Part shown: positions 8,194-16,318 of the stretch, piece after piece
Numbering within the stretch: position 1 is the first letter of the stretch
Layout of the letters: each line of letters opens with the position of its first letter
Source: Pseudomonas sp. PSKL.D1
GTDB taxonomy: Bacteria > Pseudomonadota > Gammaproteobacteria > Pseudomonadales > Pseudomonadaceae
Direction of reading: 5' to 3'
NCBI RefSeq assembly: GCF_028898945.1
Contig: NZ_CP118607.1
Coordinates: 930,001 to 994,000 of the forward strand
DNA: 64,000 nucleotides
Notes under the pieces: generated by a model
What the model was told of the DNA's origin: nothing
The model's database searches: none
The model's input: the letters and a program-made list of their open reading frames with translations, nothing else
Program-made: the position numbers and the translations under genes

Positions 8194-9123
8194 TCAGCTG
8201 ATGCGGGGTTCGACCGTTACCCAATACCGCGTGAAACGTCGTACGCGTACCGGCAATGCGACTTCAAGCATCTGCAGAATCCGGTCGCTGTCATCCAAGG
8301 GATACGAGCCGGAAACCCGCAAGTCGGCAACCCGCTCACTACAGCCCAGTTGCCCTTGACGGTAGCGAGCTAGCTCTGCAAGGAAATCGGTCAGGCGCAT
8401 TTGCGTAGCCACCAGCATGCCGTCGACCCAGGCGCCGCTGTTGCGATCAACGGGCGCAATGGCCTGCCAACCCTGCGCGGTAAAGCGCGCCCGTTGCCCG
8501 GCCAGCAGCGACTGGCCGGCGAAAGTCGCTTGGCCACTGAATACCGACACAAGGCTGAAGCCATCGGACTCGCGTACGTTGAAATGGCCGTTATCCAGTT
8601 GCAGGGCGCCTTGGCCGGTGCGCAGCATCAAGGGGCGCGGGTCGCTCACCACGTCCAGCGCCAACTCCCCTTCCAGCAATCGCACCAGGCGCTGCTGGCT
8701 GTCGAAGCGCACATCGGCGGCGCTGCGGGTGTTGAGTTGCAGCAGGCTGCCATCGTCCAGGTGCATGCGCCGGCGTTGGCCCACCGAGCTGCGGTAATCG
8801 GCCATCAATCCCGGCAGCGGGTTGTGCGATTTCAGGCCCAGGCCGGTGGCGCTGGCCACGCCCACCAGCAACAGCGCCTTCAGTGCACGCCGACGCGCCG
8901 GTGAAGGTGGCGCCTGCAAGGTGGCATGCACCACCGGCGAGCCGGCCCCGCGCAGGCGCTGGTTGACCTGCTGGATGTGCGCCCAGGCGCGTTGGTGTTC
9001 GTGGTCGGCTTGCAGCCAGTGTTGCAGTGCCTGCTGTTGCGCCTGGTCGAAATCGTCGCCTTGGGACTCGATCAGCCAGTGCACGGCCTGCTCGGCCACC
9101 TGCGGGGAGAACGACGTATTCAC
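8194..9123 (-). CDS. fecR: FecR-family anti-sigma/sigma regulator
   Basis: Inner-membrane regulator that passes the signal from the FecA STN domain to the FecI sigma factor. The 309-residue product has a cytoplasmic N-terminal domain (about 1-80; AVHWLIESQGDDFDQAQQQALQHWLQADHEHQRAW, the DUF4880/anti-sigma region), one transmembrane segment (about 85-105, ALKALLLVGVASATGLGL), and a periplasmic FecR domain (about 110-310) with LDDGSLLQLNTRSAADV and LLEGELALDV. The start is GTG at 9123, overlapping the fecI stop (GTGA), so the two are translationally coupled. The gap to fecA is 88 bases. The symbol follows from the adjacent FecA. Confidence 0.88.
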   Translation of the reverse strand: MNTSFSPQVAEQAVHWLIESQGDDFDQAQQQALQHWLQADHEHQRAWAHIQQVNQRLRGAGSPVVHATLQAPPSPARRRALKALLLVGVASATGLGLKSHNPLPGLMADYRSSVGQRRRMHLDDGSLLQLNTRSAADVRFDSQQRLVRLLEGELALDVVSDPRPLMLRTGQGALQLDNGHFNVRESDGFSLVSVFSGQATFAGQSLLAGQRARFTAQGWQAIAPVDRNSGAWVDGMLVATQMRLTDFLAELARYRQGQLGCSERVADLRVSGSYPLDDSDRILQMLEVALPVRVRRFTRYWVTVEPRIS

Positions 9124-9614
9124 AGGGCGAAGTAGCAGCGCAGGGCGGCTTTATTCAGGTAGCGCTTGACCGTGGCCAGCGAAATGCCCAGCTCGCGGGC
9201 GATTTCGGTTTGCCCCAAACCATCCACCTGGGCCAGCAGGAAAACGCGCTTCACCAGTGGCGGCAAACCGTCGAGCAGGCGATCGAGCTCGATCAGGGTT
9301 TCGAAGATGATGGCTTTTTCTTCTTCGCTCGGTGCCACGTGTTCCGGCACCAGGGCCAGGGCTTCCAGGTAGGCGCGTTCCAGCTCCTGGCGGCGGAAGT
9401 GGTTGCACAGTACGCGCTTGGCCACGGTGGTGAGGAAGGCACGGGGCTCTACGAGTTGCGGGGCTTCACGGGCCTGGAGCAGGCGCACGTAGGTGTCCTG
9501 GGCCAGGTCGGCGGCGCTCTGCGGGCAGCCCAGGCGACGGCGCAGCCAGCCGGTCAGCCAGTTGTGGTGGGCATGGTAGAGGCCTTCGACCGTGGAAGAG
9601 AGGGCGCTGGACAC
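9120..9614 (-). CDS. fecI: ECF sigma factor FecI
   Basis: Iron-starvation extracytoplasmic-function sigma factor that would direct RNA polymerase to the fecA promoter. The GTG at 9614 (MSSALSSTVEGLYHAHHNWL) is preferred to an ATG far upstream because GGAG lies eight bases before it, the FecI-family homology begins there, and the longer frame would translate a REP element. The 164-residue product has a region 2 (SAADLAQDTYVRLLQA and RAFLTTVAKRVLCNHFRR) and a region 4 helix-turn-helix (DGLGQTEIARELGISLATVKRYLNKA). It overlaps fecR by four bases. A Fur-box-like sequence lies 39 bases upstream, consistent with iron control. Confidence 0.88.
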   Translation of the reverse strand: MSSALSSTVEGLYHAHHNWLTGWLRRRLGCPQSAADLAQDTYVRLLQAREAPQLVEPRAFLTTVAKRVLCNHFRRQELERAYLEALALVPEHVAPSEEEKAIIFETLIELDRLLDGLPPLVKRVFLLAQVDGLGQTEIARELGISLATVKRYLNKAALRCYFAL

Positions 9615-9652
9615 CGAGGATACTCCGGCGCCTGAATAGCGCAACTGGTAGT

Positions 9653-9671
9653 AAGAATTGTTCGCATTGTA
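9653..9671 (-). promoter_or_regulatory. Possible Fur box upstream of fecI
   Basis: The minus-strand sequence TACAATGCGAACAATTCTT matches the 19-bp Fur consensus GATAATGATAATCATTATC at 11 positions by eye. It is about 39 bases before the fecI start. The match is only moderate; its position upstream of an iron-starvation sigma gene is the main support. Confidence 0.4.
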
Positions 9672-9726
9672 AATGGGGCTGATTGGATCGGCAATGTGTA
9701 AGGGTTGAGATTCTTGTTGGGTCGAC

Positions 9727-9856
9727 GATCGAGCGCCGCCCGCGCGGCGCATCGCGGATAAATCCGCTCCTACGTCTGTTGCAACGTGCCAAACCTGTTG
9801 CGCCATGTTTGCCTGCTTTGCGCATGCCTGTAGGAGCGGATTCATCCGCGATGCTT
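9727..9856. repeat. REP pair with long spacer between the two iron-signalling operons
   Basis: Two inverted REP units (GCGGATAAATCCGCTCCTAC at about 9755 and the complement of the ATGAAT type at 9829-9850) are separated by about 55 bases of unrelated sequence. The left unit has a GC-rich extension (GATCGAGCGCCGCCCGCGCG). The same 47 bases recur exactly at 50376-50422. Confidence 0.85.
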
Positions 9857-9863
9857 TGCTTAT

Positions 9864-9882
9864 GAGAATTCAAATCATTACT
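9864..9882 (+). promoter_or_regulatory. Fur box upstream of the rightward iron cassette
   Basis: GAGAATTCAAATCATTACT matches the Fur consensus GATAATGATAATCATTATC at 13 of 19 positions, including the whole AATCATTA half. It lies about 31 bases before the DUF3649 gene start, where Fur would block transcription of the cassette and the following sigma/anti-sigma genes when iron is plentiful. Confidence 0.65.
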
Positions 9883-9913
9883 ATTGCAGCCCCAAATGCT
9901 CCCGGACCCCGCC

Positions 9914-10219
9914 ATGAAGCGCACCGCCGCCGGACTCCACATCAGCTATCGCCTGGCCGTGACCTCACGCAGCCTGGCTGCGCTGCTGGGTGGGTACTTG
10001 CTGGCGTCGATGGCCAGTGCCTGCATTACCCTGCTGGCACCGCTGCCCACGGTGGATGCGACCATGGCCGGCATGATGCTGTCGTTCGTGTTCTACCTGT
10101 TGGCCTTCATCTGGTGCTTCGCTTGCCGCACAGCGTGGCGTGCCTGGGGCGGGGTGCTGCTGCCGAGCCTGGTACTGGGGCTGGTCAATGGGTACGTCTA
10201 CTGGATGAAAATGCCATGA
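9914..10219 (+). CDS. DUF3649 small inner-membrane protein (iron-uptake cassette)
   Basis: A 101-residue membrane protein starting MKRTAAGLHISYRLAVTSRSLAALLGGYLL, with three to four hydrophobic helices and few charged residues. It resembles the DUF3649 family, found beside PepSY-type reductases and siderophore receptors. The ATG at 9914 is favoured because it leaves room after the Fur box; an in-frame ATG at 9896 and a TTG at 9884 are possible, and no ribosome-binding site is strong. Its stop overlaps the next ATG (ATGA), so it is coupled to the PepSY gene. Biochemical function is unknown; a role in handling siderophore iron at the inner membrane is inferred from context. Confidence 0.75.
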   Translation: MKRTAAGLHISYRLAVTSRSLAALLGGYLLASMASACITLLAPLPTVDATMAGMMLSFVFYLLAFIWCFACRTAWRAWGGVLLPSLVLGLVNGYVYWMKMP

Positions 10220-11790
10220 AGGAAGGCTTCCGCCAGGCCATGGCCTGGCTGCACACCTGGACAGGCCTGATCTTCGGCTGGTTGCTGTTTGCCATTTTCC
10301 TGACCGGCACCCTGTCGTACTTCAAGGAAGAGATCAGCCACTGGACCCAGCCGGAAGTGCGCCGCCATGCGCTCGACCCGGCTGCCAGCCTGGGCATGGC
10401 CCAGCGCTACCTGGAAGCCAATGCTGCACACGCGGGCAACTGGCTGATTCGCCTGCCGAGCGAGCGCGAGGCCGCCCTGACCGTGGGCTGGCGTGAGCCA
10501 GGCGAGGGCCGCCGTGGCTTTACCAGCAAGAAGCTCGACACCGAAAGCGGCCAGCCGGTAGCGGCTCGCGACAGCCGGGGTGGCGAGTTTTTCTACCGGT
10601 TCCATTTCCAGTTGCAGATGCCTCACCCATGGGGCCGCTACCTGGCAACGTTCTGCGCCTTCATCATGTTCCTCGGGCTGATCACCGGGATCATCACCCA
10701 CAAGAAGATCTTCAAAGAATTCTTCACCTTCCGCCCGGGCAAGGGGCAGCGCTCCTGGCTGGATGGCCACAACGCCATCGGCGTGCTGGTGCTGCCGTTC
10801 CACCTGATGATCAGTTACAGCAGCCTGGTGATATTCATGTACATGGTCATGCCGGCCAGCATCATGGCCAGCTACGGCGGTAACACCAATGGCTACTTCA
10901 ACGAACTGTTCGGCCGCGACGAGGTGCCCAAGGCGGCCAATGTAGCCACACCACTGGTGCCGCTGACCACCCTGTACGCCAAGGTTCAGGAGCAGGTGCC
11001 AGGTGCGCGCATGGGCTATATCCAGGTGCACAACCCAGGCGACAGCAACGCCCGGGTGAGTTTTGCCCAGGCCTCCGCCGACAACATTGCGTACAAACGC
11101 AGCGCAAACTGGATGTTCGACGGCGCCACCGGCGAGCTGCTGACCCAGGGCAAGCCGGAAACCGCCACGATGATGACCTCGTTCACCTTCGTTGGCCTGC
11201 ACATGGGCAACTTCGCTGGGCCTTGGTTGCGCTGGCTGTACTTTGTGTTCGGAGTGGCCGGCACGGCGGTGATCGGCACGGGCCTTGTGATGTGGCTGGG
11301 CAAGCGTCAGCTCAAACATGCCAAAAGCGAGCGCATGCCCGGCGAGTTGCGGCTGGTGGAAGTGCTGAACATTGCCAGCATGAGCGGCCTGCTGCTGGCC
11401 GTGGCCGGGTTCTTCTGGGCCAACCGCTTGCTGCCGGCGGTAATGCAAGGGCGTGCCGACTGGGAAGTGAACACCTTCTTCACGGTGTGGCTGCTGTCGC
11501 TGTTGCATGCCGTACTGCGCCCGGGGCGCAAGGCCTGGGGTGAGCAGTTGGCGTTGGGGGCACTGGCTTTTGCAATGCTGCCGTTGCTCAACGGGCTGAC
11601 CACCGGGCAGGGCCTTGATCATTCACTCGTTAGCGGTGACTGGGCCATGGCCGGGTTTGACATGACAGCGCTGGGCACCGGGCTGTTCCTGGCCTGGACG
11701 GCCGGCAAGATGTTGCGCGCACCCAAGCCCGCAGCCAAGCGCACGCCCAAAGCGCCCAAGGCCACGGCCGAAGCGGTCGAGGTGCGCTGA
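10216..11790 (+). CDS. PepSY-associated transmembrane protein, likely ferrisiderophore reductase type
   Basis: A 524-residue inner-membrane protein of the PepSY-TM family. The start at 10216 (MKEGFRQAMAWLHTWTGLIF) overlaps the previous stop by four bases. The first helix (about 13-35) contains the HTW motif typical of the family. A periplasmic PepSY region follows, then a helix near YLATFCAFIMFLGLITGIITHKK with an HKKIFKEFF motif, the DGHNAIGVLVLPFHLMISYS histidine-rich helix, and further helices towards a basic Lys/Ala-rich tail. The conserved helix histidines suit haem or metal binding. Relatives such as FoxB, FpvG and PiuB take part in releasing iron from siderophores. That role is inferred here from family and Fur-linked context. 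Confidence 0.85.
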   Translation: MKEGFRQAMAWLHTWTGLIFGWLLFAIFLTGTLSYFKEEISHWTQPEVRRHALDPAASLGMAQRYLEANAAHAGNWLIRLPSEREAALTVGWREPGEGRRGFTSKKLDTESGQPVAARDSRGGEFFYRFHFQLQMPHPWGRYLATFCAFIMFLGLITGIITHKKIFKEFFTFRPGKGQRSWLDGHNAIGVLVLPFHLMISYSSLVIFMYMVMPASIMASYGGNTNGYFNELFGRDEVPKAANVATPLVPLTTLYAKVQEQVPGARMGYIQVHNPGDSNARVSFAQASADNIAYKRSANWMFDGATGELLTQGKPETATMMTSFTFVGLHMGNFAGPWLRWLYFVFGVAGTAVIGTGLVMWLGKRQLKHAKSERMPGELRLVEVLNIASMSGLLLAVAGFFWANRLLPAVMQGRADWEVNTFFTVWLLSLLHAVLRPGRKAWGEQLALGALAFAMLPLLNGLTTGQGLDHSLVSGDWAMAGFDMTALGTGLFLAWTAGKMLRAPKPAAKRTPKAPKATAEAVEVR

Positions 11791-12116
11791 TGCTGAGTGT
11801 CGCGCTTATCGGTTTTGCCGGTTTCGTTGGGCTTTGCCTGGCGATGGAAAAACACTTCCATGAACTGCTTGGGCGCAAAGCACGCCCTGCTCAGTTGCGT
11901 GCTTTGCGCGTCGGCGGCTGGCTGCTGCTGGCGCTCTCGCTTTTCCAGGCGGTTCACCTGCGTGGCTGGGCCCATGGCTTGGTCGAATGGAGTGCAGTGC
12001 TGATGGCCGGTGTCACCCTGTGGGTGTTCGGTTTGCCTTACCAGCCGCGGCTGTTGCTGGGGTTGGCTGCGGTCAGCCTGGTGCTTGGCCCGCTCTTCGC
12101 CATTTTTGCCGGGTGA
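11790..12116 (+). CDS. DUF3325 small inner-membrane protein
   Basis: A 108-residue hydrophobic protein with three to four predicted membrane helices (MLSVALIGFAGFVGLCLAM, VGGWLLLALSLFQAVHL, WSAVLMAGVTLWVFGL, LLLGLAAVSLVLGPLFAIF). A short basic loop with EKHFHELLGRKARPAQLRALR follows the first helix. It matches the DUF3325 family, which travels with PepSY-TM and DUF3649 genes in iron-uptake clusters. The start codon shares its A with the stop of the PepSY gene (TGATG), so the three genes form one translationally coupled cassette. Molecular function is not known. Confidence 0.78.
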   Translation: MLSVALIGFAGFVGLCLAMEKHFHELLGRKARPAQLRALRVGGWLLLALSLFQAVHLRGWAHGLVEWSAVLMAGVTLWVFGLPYQPRLLLGLAAVSLVLGPLFAIFAG

Positions 12117-12120
12117 TATC

Positions 12121-12672
12121 GTGAGCGAACTGGATAGCGACGGTACGCGCGCGCGGTTTCTGCAGGTGTTTCTGGCCCAGCGTGCGCGTATGGAAGCGCT
12201 GGTCAGCCGCCGAGTGGGTTGCCGCGCCACGGCGTCGGACTTGGTGCAGGAACTGTTCCTGCGCTTTTGGCGCCGCCCCGAAGTCAAGGTCGAGGCGCTC
12301 GATACCTACCTGATGCGCTGCGCCAGCAACCTGGCCATCGACCACCTGCGCAGCGAAGGCAGCCGCGAACGCACTGCCGAAGCCGCCGTGCCGTTGGACG
12401 GTGAAGCCATGGCGCAGGCACCGGAGCAGGCGTTGGAAATCGACCACGACCTGCAACGCATCGAAGCCGCGCTACGTGCCTTGCCTGAGCGCACACGGCA
12501 GATCTTCCTGCTCAACCGCATCCACGGCTGCAAGTACGGCGAAATCGCCAAAGCCATGCAACTGTCCCAGAGCGCCGTGGAAAAGCATATGATGCGCGCC
12601 CTTGAAGCGTGCAAGGCGAGTGTCGCCGAACCCGCGACGTCACCGCGCAGGCCAGGGAGCGCCCGTCGATGA
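12121..12672 (+). CDS. FecI-family ECF sigma factor
   Basis: Iron-starvation type ECF sigma factor for the rightward system. The start is GTG at 12121 (MSELDSDGTRARFLQVFLAQ), four bases after the DUF3325 stop; an upstream in-frame ATG would read through that gene. The 183-residue product has region 2 (ATASDLVQELFLRFWRRPEVKVEALDTYL with CASNLAIDHLRSE) and a region 4 helix-turn-helix (HGCKYGEIAKAMQLSQSAVEKHM). Its stop overlaps the fecR-like gene (ATGA). It probably activates the TonB receptor gene at 13833. It could be FiuI- or FoxI-like, but the sequence alone does not tell which siderophore is sensed. Confidence 0.87.
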   Translation: MSELDSDGTRARFLQVFLAQRARMEALVSRRVGCRATASDLVQELFLRFWRRPEVKVEALDTYLMRCASNLAIDHLRSEGSRERTAEAAVPLDGEAMAQAPEQALEIDHDLQRIEAALRALPERTRQIFLLNRIHGCKYGEIAKAMQLSQSAVEKHMMRALEACKASVAEPATSPRRPGSARR

Positions 12673-13643
12673 GCCATCCAGACCTGATCACCACCGACCC
12701 GTCCGAAGCAGCTTTGAGCTGGCTGAGCCGGATCAACGAACAGCCCGATGTGGCGCACAGCGCTGCGTTCAAGCGCTGGCTGATGGCCGACCTGCAGCAC
12801 CGCGAGGCGTATGCCAAAGCGCAGGCACTGTGGCAGCTCAGCGCGTTGCCTGCTGCGAAACTGGCTGAAGAAGAGCGCGAAGGTTTGCAGCAGTACCTTG
12901 ATGCCATGGCCAGGCCGCAGCGCAAAAGGCGCTGGCCGCACAGGCTGGCGGCAGCGGCCTGCCTGGTGCTGGCGGTGGGTGTGGCGGGCGGCTGGCACCC
13001 CATCAATTGGCTGCAAGACCTGCAAGCCGACTTCAGCAGCGGCGGCTCGATTCGCCAAGTGACCCTGGCGGACCAATCGGAGGTGACGCTGGATGCCGAC
13101 AGCGCCATCGCGGTCGACTTCCAGCACGGTGAACGTCGCGTGCGCTTGCTGCATGGGGCGGCGTTCTTCCATGTCACGCACACCGGCAAACCGTTCATCG
13201 TGGAGGCTGCCGGTGGCGAAGTGCGCGTGCTGGGCACCCAGTTTGAAGTGCGTGACCAGGGCGATGGCGCGCGGGTGACGGTGCGTGACGGGCGGGTGGC
13301 GGTCAGCCCCGTGCGAGGGCAGGCGGCCTGGGAACTGACGGCCAACCAGCAACTGGCCTACGCCGAAGGGCATGCGGGCGAGTTGATGAGCGTTGACAGT
13401 GACAACCGCCTGGCCTGGCGCCAGGGCTGGCTGAATTACTACCAGGTGCCGCTGGCCCAGGTGATTGAAGACCTGGGGCGCTATTACCCTGGGCGGATCG
13501 TGATGCTCGATGGCGAACTGGGGCAGCGCAAGGTCAGTGGCAGTTTCCCGGTGCAGGAGCCTTTGGCCGCGCTGGATTCGCTGGGCAAGGTGATGGGCTT
13601 TTCGCGGCAGACCATATTGGGGCGATTGACGGTTGTCCGGTAA
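12669..13643 (+). CDS. FecR-family sigma regulator, second system
   Basis: Inner-membrane sigma regulator paired with the preceding ECF factor. The start at 12669 (MSHPDLITTDPSEAALSWLSRINEQPDVAHSAAF) overlaps the sigma stop by four bases. The 324-residue product has the N-terminal cytoplasmic domain with FKRWLMADLQHREAYAKAQALW, a basic stretch then a single transmembrane helix (about 100-118, LAAAACLVLAVGVAGGW), and a periplasmic FecR domain with RQVTLADQSEVTLDADSAIAV, RRVRLLHGAAFFHV and VRVLGTQFEV. The C-terminal part (SGSFPVQEPLAALDSL) looks like the STN-like end that contacts the receptor. It should transmit signal from the receptor encoded 190 bases downstream. Confidence 0.88.
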   Translation: MSHPDLITTDPSEAALSWLSRINEQPDVAHSAAFKRWLMADLQHREAYAKAQALWQLSALPAAKLAEEEREGLQQYLDAMARPQRKRRWPHRLAAAACLVLAVGVAGGWHPINWLQDLQADFSSGGSIRQVTLADQSEVTLDADSAIAVDFQHGERRVRLLHGAAFFHVTHTGKPFIVEAAGGEVRVLGTQFEVRDQGDGARVTVRDGRVAVSPVRGQAAWELTANQQLAYAEGHAGELMSVDSDNRLAWRQGWLNYYQVPLAQVIEDLGRYYPGRIVMLDGELGQRKVSGSFPVQEPLAALDSLGKVMGFSRQTILGRLTVVR

Positions 13644-13645
13644 CG

Positions 13646-13730
13646 GCCTGTGAGGGCCTCATCGCGGATAAATCCGCTCCTACACGGCCCCTGTAGGAGC
13701 GGATTTATCCGCGATAAGGCCCCCACAGGC
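13646..13730. repeat. REP palindrome pair, ATAAAT-type
   Basis: Inverted pair of GCGGATAAATCCGCTCCTAC units enclosed by GCCTGTGAGGGCC / GGCCCCCACAGGC outer arms. It starts three bases after the stop of the FecR-like gene and lies before the TonB receptor gene, so it may act as a transcript end or processing point between regulators and receptor. Confidence 0.9.
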
Positions 13731-13832
13731 AAAAAATTTCAAAAACCCGATGAGGTAAACGAACGCGCCATCCGTGTAATGAGTGGAAGTGCGATTCATT
13801 CGCAGTAATAACCCTCTCACAGGTCAGCGTCC

Positions 13833-16223
13833 ATGAAGTTCACCCCGCGTTGTGTCCCCCTCTGGCTCAGCCTTTCTGCGCTCTCGGGCCTTACCGCTGC
13901 CCCTGCCATCATGGCCGCCGAGCAGGTTCAGCTGCACACCTTCGCCCAGCCCAGCCAACCGCTGGCCCAGGCACTCAACGCTTTCAGCCGCGCCTCGGGC
14001 CAGAGCGTGCTCTACACCCTCGAACTACCCGCCGTACAGGCGCCGGCCCTCAATGGCTCGTTCAGCGCCGAGCAGGCCCTGCAGCAACTGCTGGGCAACT
14101 CGGGCCTGAGCTGGCGCCGAGTGGACGCCCGCACCCTGACCCTCGAAGCCGCAGACACCTCTGGCGCACTCAACCTGCAGGCCACCACTGTGACCTCGCA
14201 AATGGACACCTACAGCTATCAGCCGCCGGCCACCGCCTCGATCATGCGCGGCCAAGGCCCGTCGCAGGACATTCCCCAGGCCATCAACGTGGTCCCTGCA
14301 CAGGTGATCCGCGACCAGGCCCCGCGCAACCTCGATGATGCCCTGACCAATGTCAGCGGCATCACCCAAGGCAACAACTTCGGCGGCACCTCCGACACCG
14401 TGATGAAGCGCGGTTTTGGCGACAACCGCGACGGTTCGATCATGCGGGACGGCATGCCGATCGTGCAGGGCCGCAGCCTTAACGCCAGCACCGAGCGCGT
14501 GGAAGTGCTCAAGGGCCCTGCATCGCTGCTGTACGGCATTCAGGACCCGGGTGGGGTGATCAACGTGGTCAGCAAGCGCCCGCAACTGCAGCAATACAAC
14601 GCCATCAACGTGCGTGGCTCAACCTATGGCAGCGGCAAGAATGGCAGTGGCGGCGGCCTGGACAGCACCGGCGCGCTGGGTGACAGCAATTTTGCCTACC
14701 GCCTGATCGTCGACCACGAAGACGAAGACTACTGGCGCAACTTCGGCGTGCACCGCGAGTCGCTGGTGGCGCCGTCGTTTGCATGGCTTGGCGAGGACAC
14801 TCAGGTGGTGCTGGCCTACGAGCACCGCGAGTTTCTCTATCCGTTCGACCGCGGCACGGCATTCGGCAGTAATGGCCACCCGCTGGACATCCCCGCCACC
14901 CGCCGCCTGGACGAAAAATTCAACGACATGGAAGGGCGCTCCGACCTGTATCGCCTGGAAGTGGATCACCAGTTGGCCGACGACTGGAAGCTGCACTTCG
15001 GCTACAGCTTCAACCGCGAAACCTACGACGCCAGCCAGGTACGCGTAACCGGCGTGAACGAAGCCAAGGGCACACTCACCCGCAGCATCGACGGCACCCA
15101 CGGCGCCATGAGCCGTGACCAGTTCGCCACCCTGAGTTTGGCCGGCAACGTGCAGTGGGGCGGCATGCAGCACGACCTGCTGTTCGGCGTGGACCATGAA
15201 GACCGCAAGGTTTACCGCGCCGACCTGATCCGCCAGACCGCCTCGTCCACCTTCAGCTACGTGAACCCGGTGTACGGCCAGGAAGTGGAAGGCACCACGG
15301 TGCGCGCCAGCGACAGTGACCAGACCGACAAGCTACGCACCGACGCATTGTTCCTGCAGGACGCACTGCACCTGGACGATCACTGGATTCTGGTGGCCGG
15401 TGCCCGCTTCCAGCAGTTTGACCAGTACGCAGGCCGTGGCAGGCCGTTCACGGCCAACACCGACAACAGCGGCCAGACCTGGGTGCCCCATGCCGGTATC
15501 GTTTACAAGGTCGATGACCAGCTGTCGTTCTACGGCAGCTATAGCGAGTCGTTCAAACCCAACTCCAGCATCGCCCCGCTGACGGGTGGCCTGGTGCTGG
15601 ACTCGTCGATCGAGCCGGAAGAAGGCAAGTCGTGGGAACTGGGCGCCAAGCTCGATATACCGGGCCGCCTGACCGGTACCCTGGCGCTGTTCGACATCAC
15701 CAAGCGCAACGTGCTGGTGGCCAACTTCGACAGCACTACCGGTGACACGCTTTACAGCAACGCGGGTGAAGTGAGCTCTCGAGGCGTTGAGCTTGACCTG
15801 ACCGGGCAGCTCAGTGAGCGCTGGAGCCTGATCGGTACCTATGCCTATACCGATGCTGAAGTGACCAAAGACCCGGACCTCAAAGGCAACCGCCTGCAAA
15901 ACGTGGCCAAGCACAGTGGTTCGCTGTCGGCGGTGTATGATTTTGGCAACCTGTTCGGCGGCGATCGCCTGCGCGTTGGAGCCGGGGCGCGGTATGTGGG
16001 CGAGCGGGCGGGCAACTCCACCAATACGTTCGACCTGCCGAGCTACACGGTGGCCGACGCGTTTGCCAGTTACGACACCAAGCTGGATGACCACAACGTG
16101 CGCCTGCAACTGAACGTGAAGAACCTGTTCGACAAGGTTTACTACAGCTCGGCGGTGAACCAGTACTTTGTGGCCATTGGGGATGCGCGGCAGGTGAGTT
16201 TGTCCAGTACGTTTGAGTTCTGA
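13833..16223 (+). CDS. TonB-dependent siderophore receptor with STN signalling domain
   Basis: Outer-membrane receptor for a ferric siderophore. The 796-residue protein has a signal peptide (residues 1-28, ending in IMAAEQ), an STN domain (about 35-110, FAQPSQPLAQALNAFSRASGQ), a plug (about 145-270, with ERVEVLKGPASLLYGIQDPG and GGVINVVSKRP) and a barrel ending in the aromatic SLSSTFEF. The FxRG-type plug motif reads KRGFGDNRDG. The plug resembles FhuA/FiuA/FoxA receptors (hydroxamates such as ferrichrome or ferrioxamine), but the substrate cannot be fixed from sequence alone. It follows its predicted sigma/anti-sigma pair, separated by a REP element, and probably has its own sigma-dependent promoter in the 100 bases after the REP. 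Confidence 0.88.
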   Translation: MKFTPRCVPLWLSLSALSGLTAAPAIMAAEQVQLHTFAQPSQPLAQALNAFSRASGQSVLYTLELPAVQAPALNGSFSAEQALQQLLGNSGLSWRRVDARTLTLEAADTSGALNLQATTVTSQMDTYSYQPPATASIMRGQGPSQDIPQAINVVPAQVIRDQAPRNLDDALTNVSGITQGNNFGGTSDTVMKRGFGDNRDGSIMRDGMPIVQGRSLNASTERVEVLKGPASLLYGIQDPGGVINVVSKRPQLQQYNAINVRGSTYGSGKNGSGGGLDSTGALGDSNFAYRLIVDHEDEDYWRNFGVHRESLVAPSFAWLGEDTQVVLAYEHREFLYPFDRGTAFGSNGHPLDIPATRRLDEKFNDMEGRSDLYRLEVDHQLADDWKLHFGYSFNRETYDASQVRVTGVNEAKGTLTRSIDGTHGAMSRDQFATLSLAGNVQWGGMQHDLLFGVDHEDRKVYRADLIRQTASSTFSYVNPVYGQEVEGTTVRASDSDQTDKLRTDALFLQDALHLDDHWILVAGARFQQFDQYAGRGRPFTANTDNSGQTWVPHAGIVYKVDDQLSFYGSYSESFKPNSSIAPLTGGLVLDSSIEPEEGKSWELGAKLDIPGRLTGTLALFDITKRNVLVANFDSTTGDTLYSNAGEVSSRGVELDLTGQLSERWSLIGTYAYTDAEVTKDPDLKGNRLQNVAKHSGSLSAVYDFGNLFGGDRLRVGAGARYVGERAGNSTNTFDLPSYTVADAFASYDTKLDDHNVRLQLNVKNLFDKVYYSSAVNQYFVAIGDARQVSLSSTFEF

Positions 16224-16240
16224 ACCTTCTGTTGTTTGTG

Positions 16241-16318
16241 CGGGCCCCATCGCGGCTAAAGCCGCTCCTACAGCTTACATCGCTCTCCTGTAGGAGCGGC
16301 TTTAGCCGCGATAGGCCG
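16241..16318. repeat. REP palindrome pair, CTAAAG-type
   Basis: Inverted pair of the variant unit GCGGCTAAAGCCGCTCCTAC between the convergent TonB receptor and AraC genes. The last four residues and the stop codon of the AraC gene (16302-16304) lie inside this element. Confidence 0.9.

Noticed and set aside
5568..8201. Very long open frame (877 codons) on the plus strand opposite fecA
   Set aside because: It is the antisense shadow of a high-GC gene: Val/Ala/Gly/Gln-rich with no domain, and fecA has full family motifs on the other strand.
9615..9845. N-terminal extension of FecI to an ATG at 9845
   Set aside because: The extra 77 codons read through a REP element and have no homology; the GTG at 9614 has a Shine-Dalgarno and begins the FecI-family sequence.
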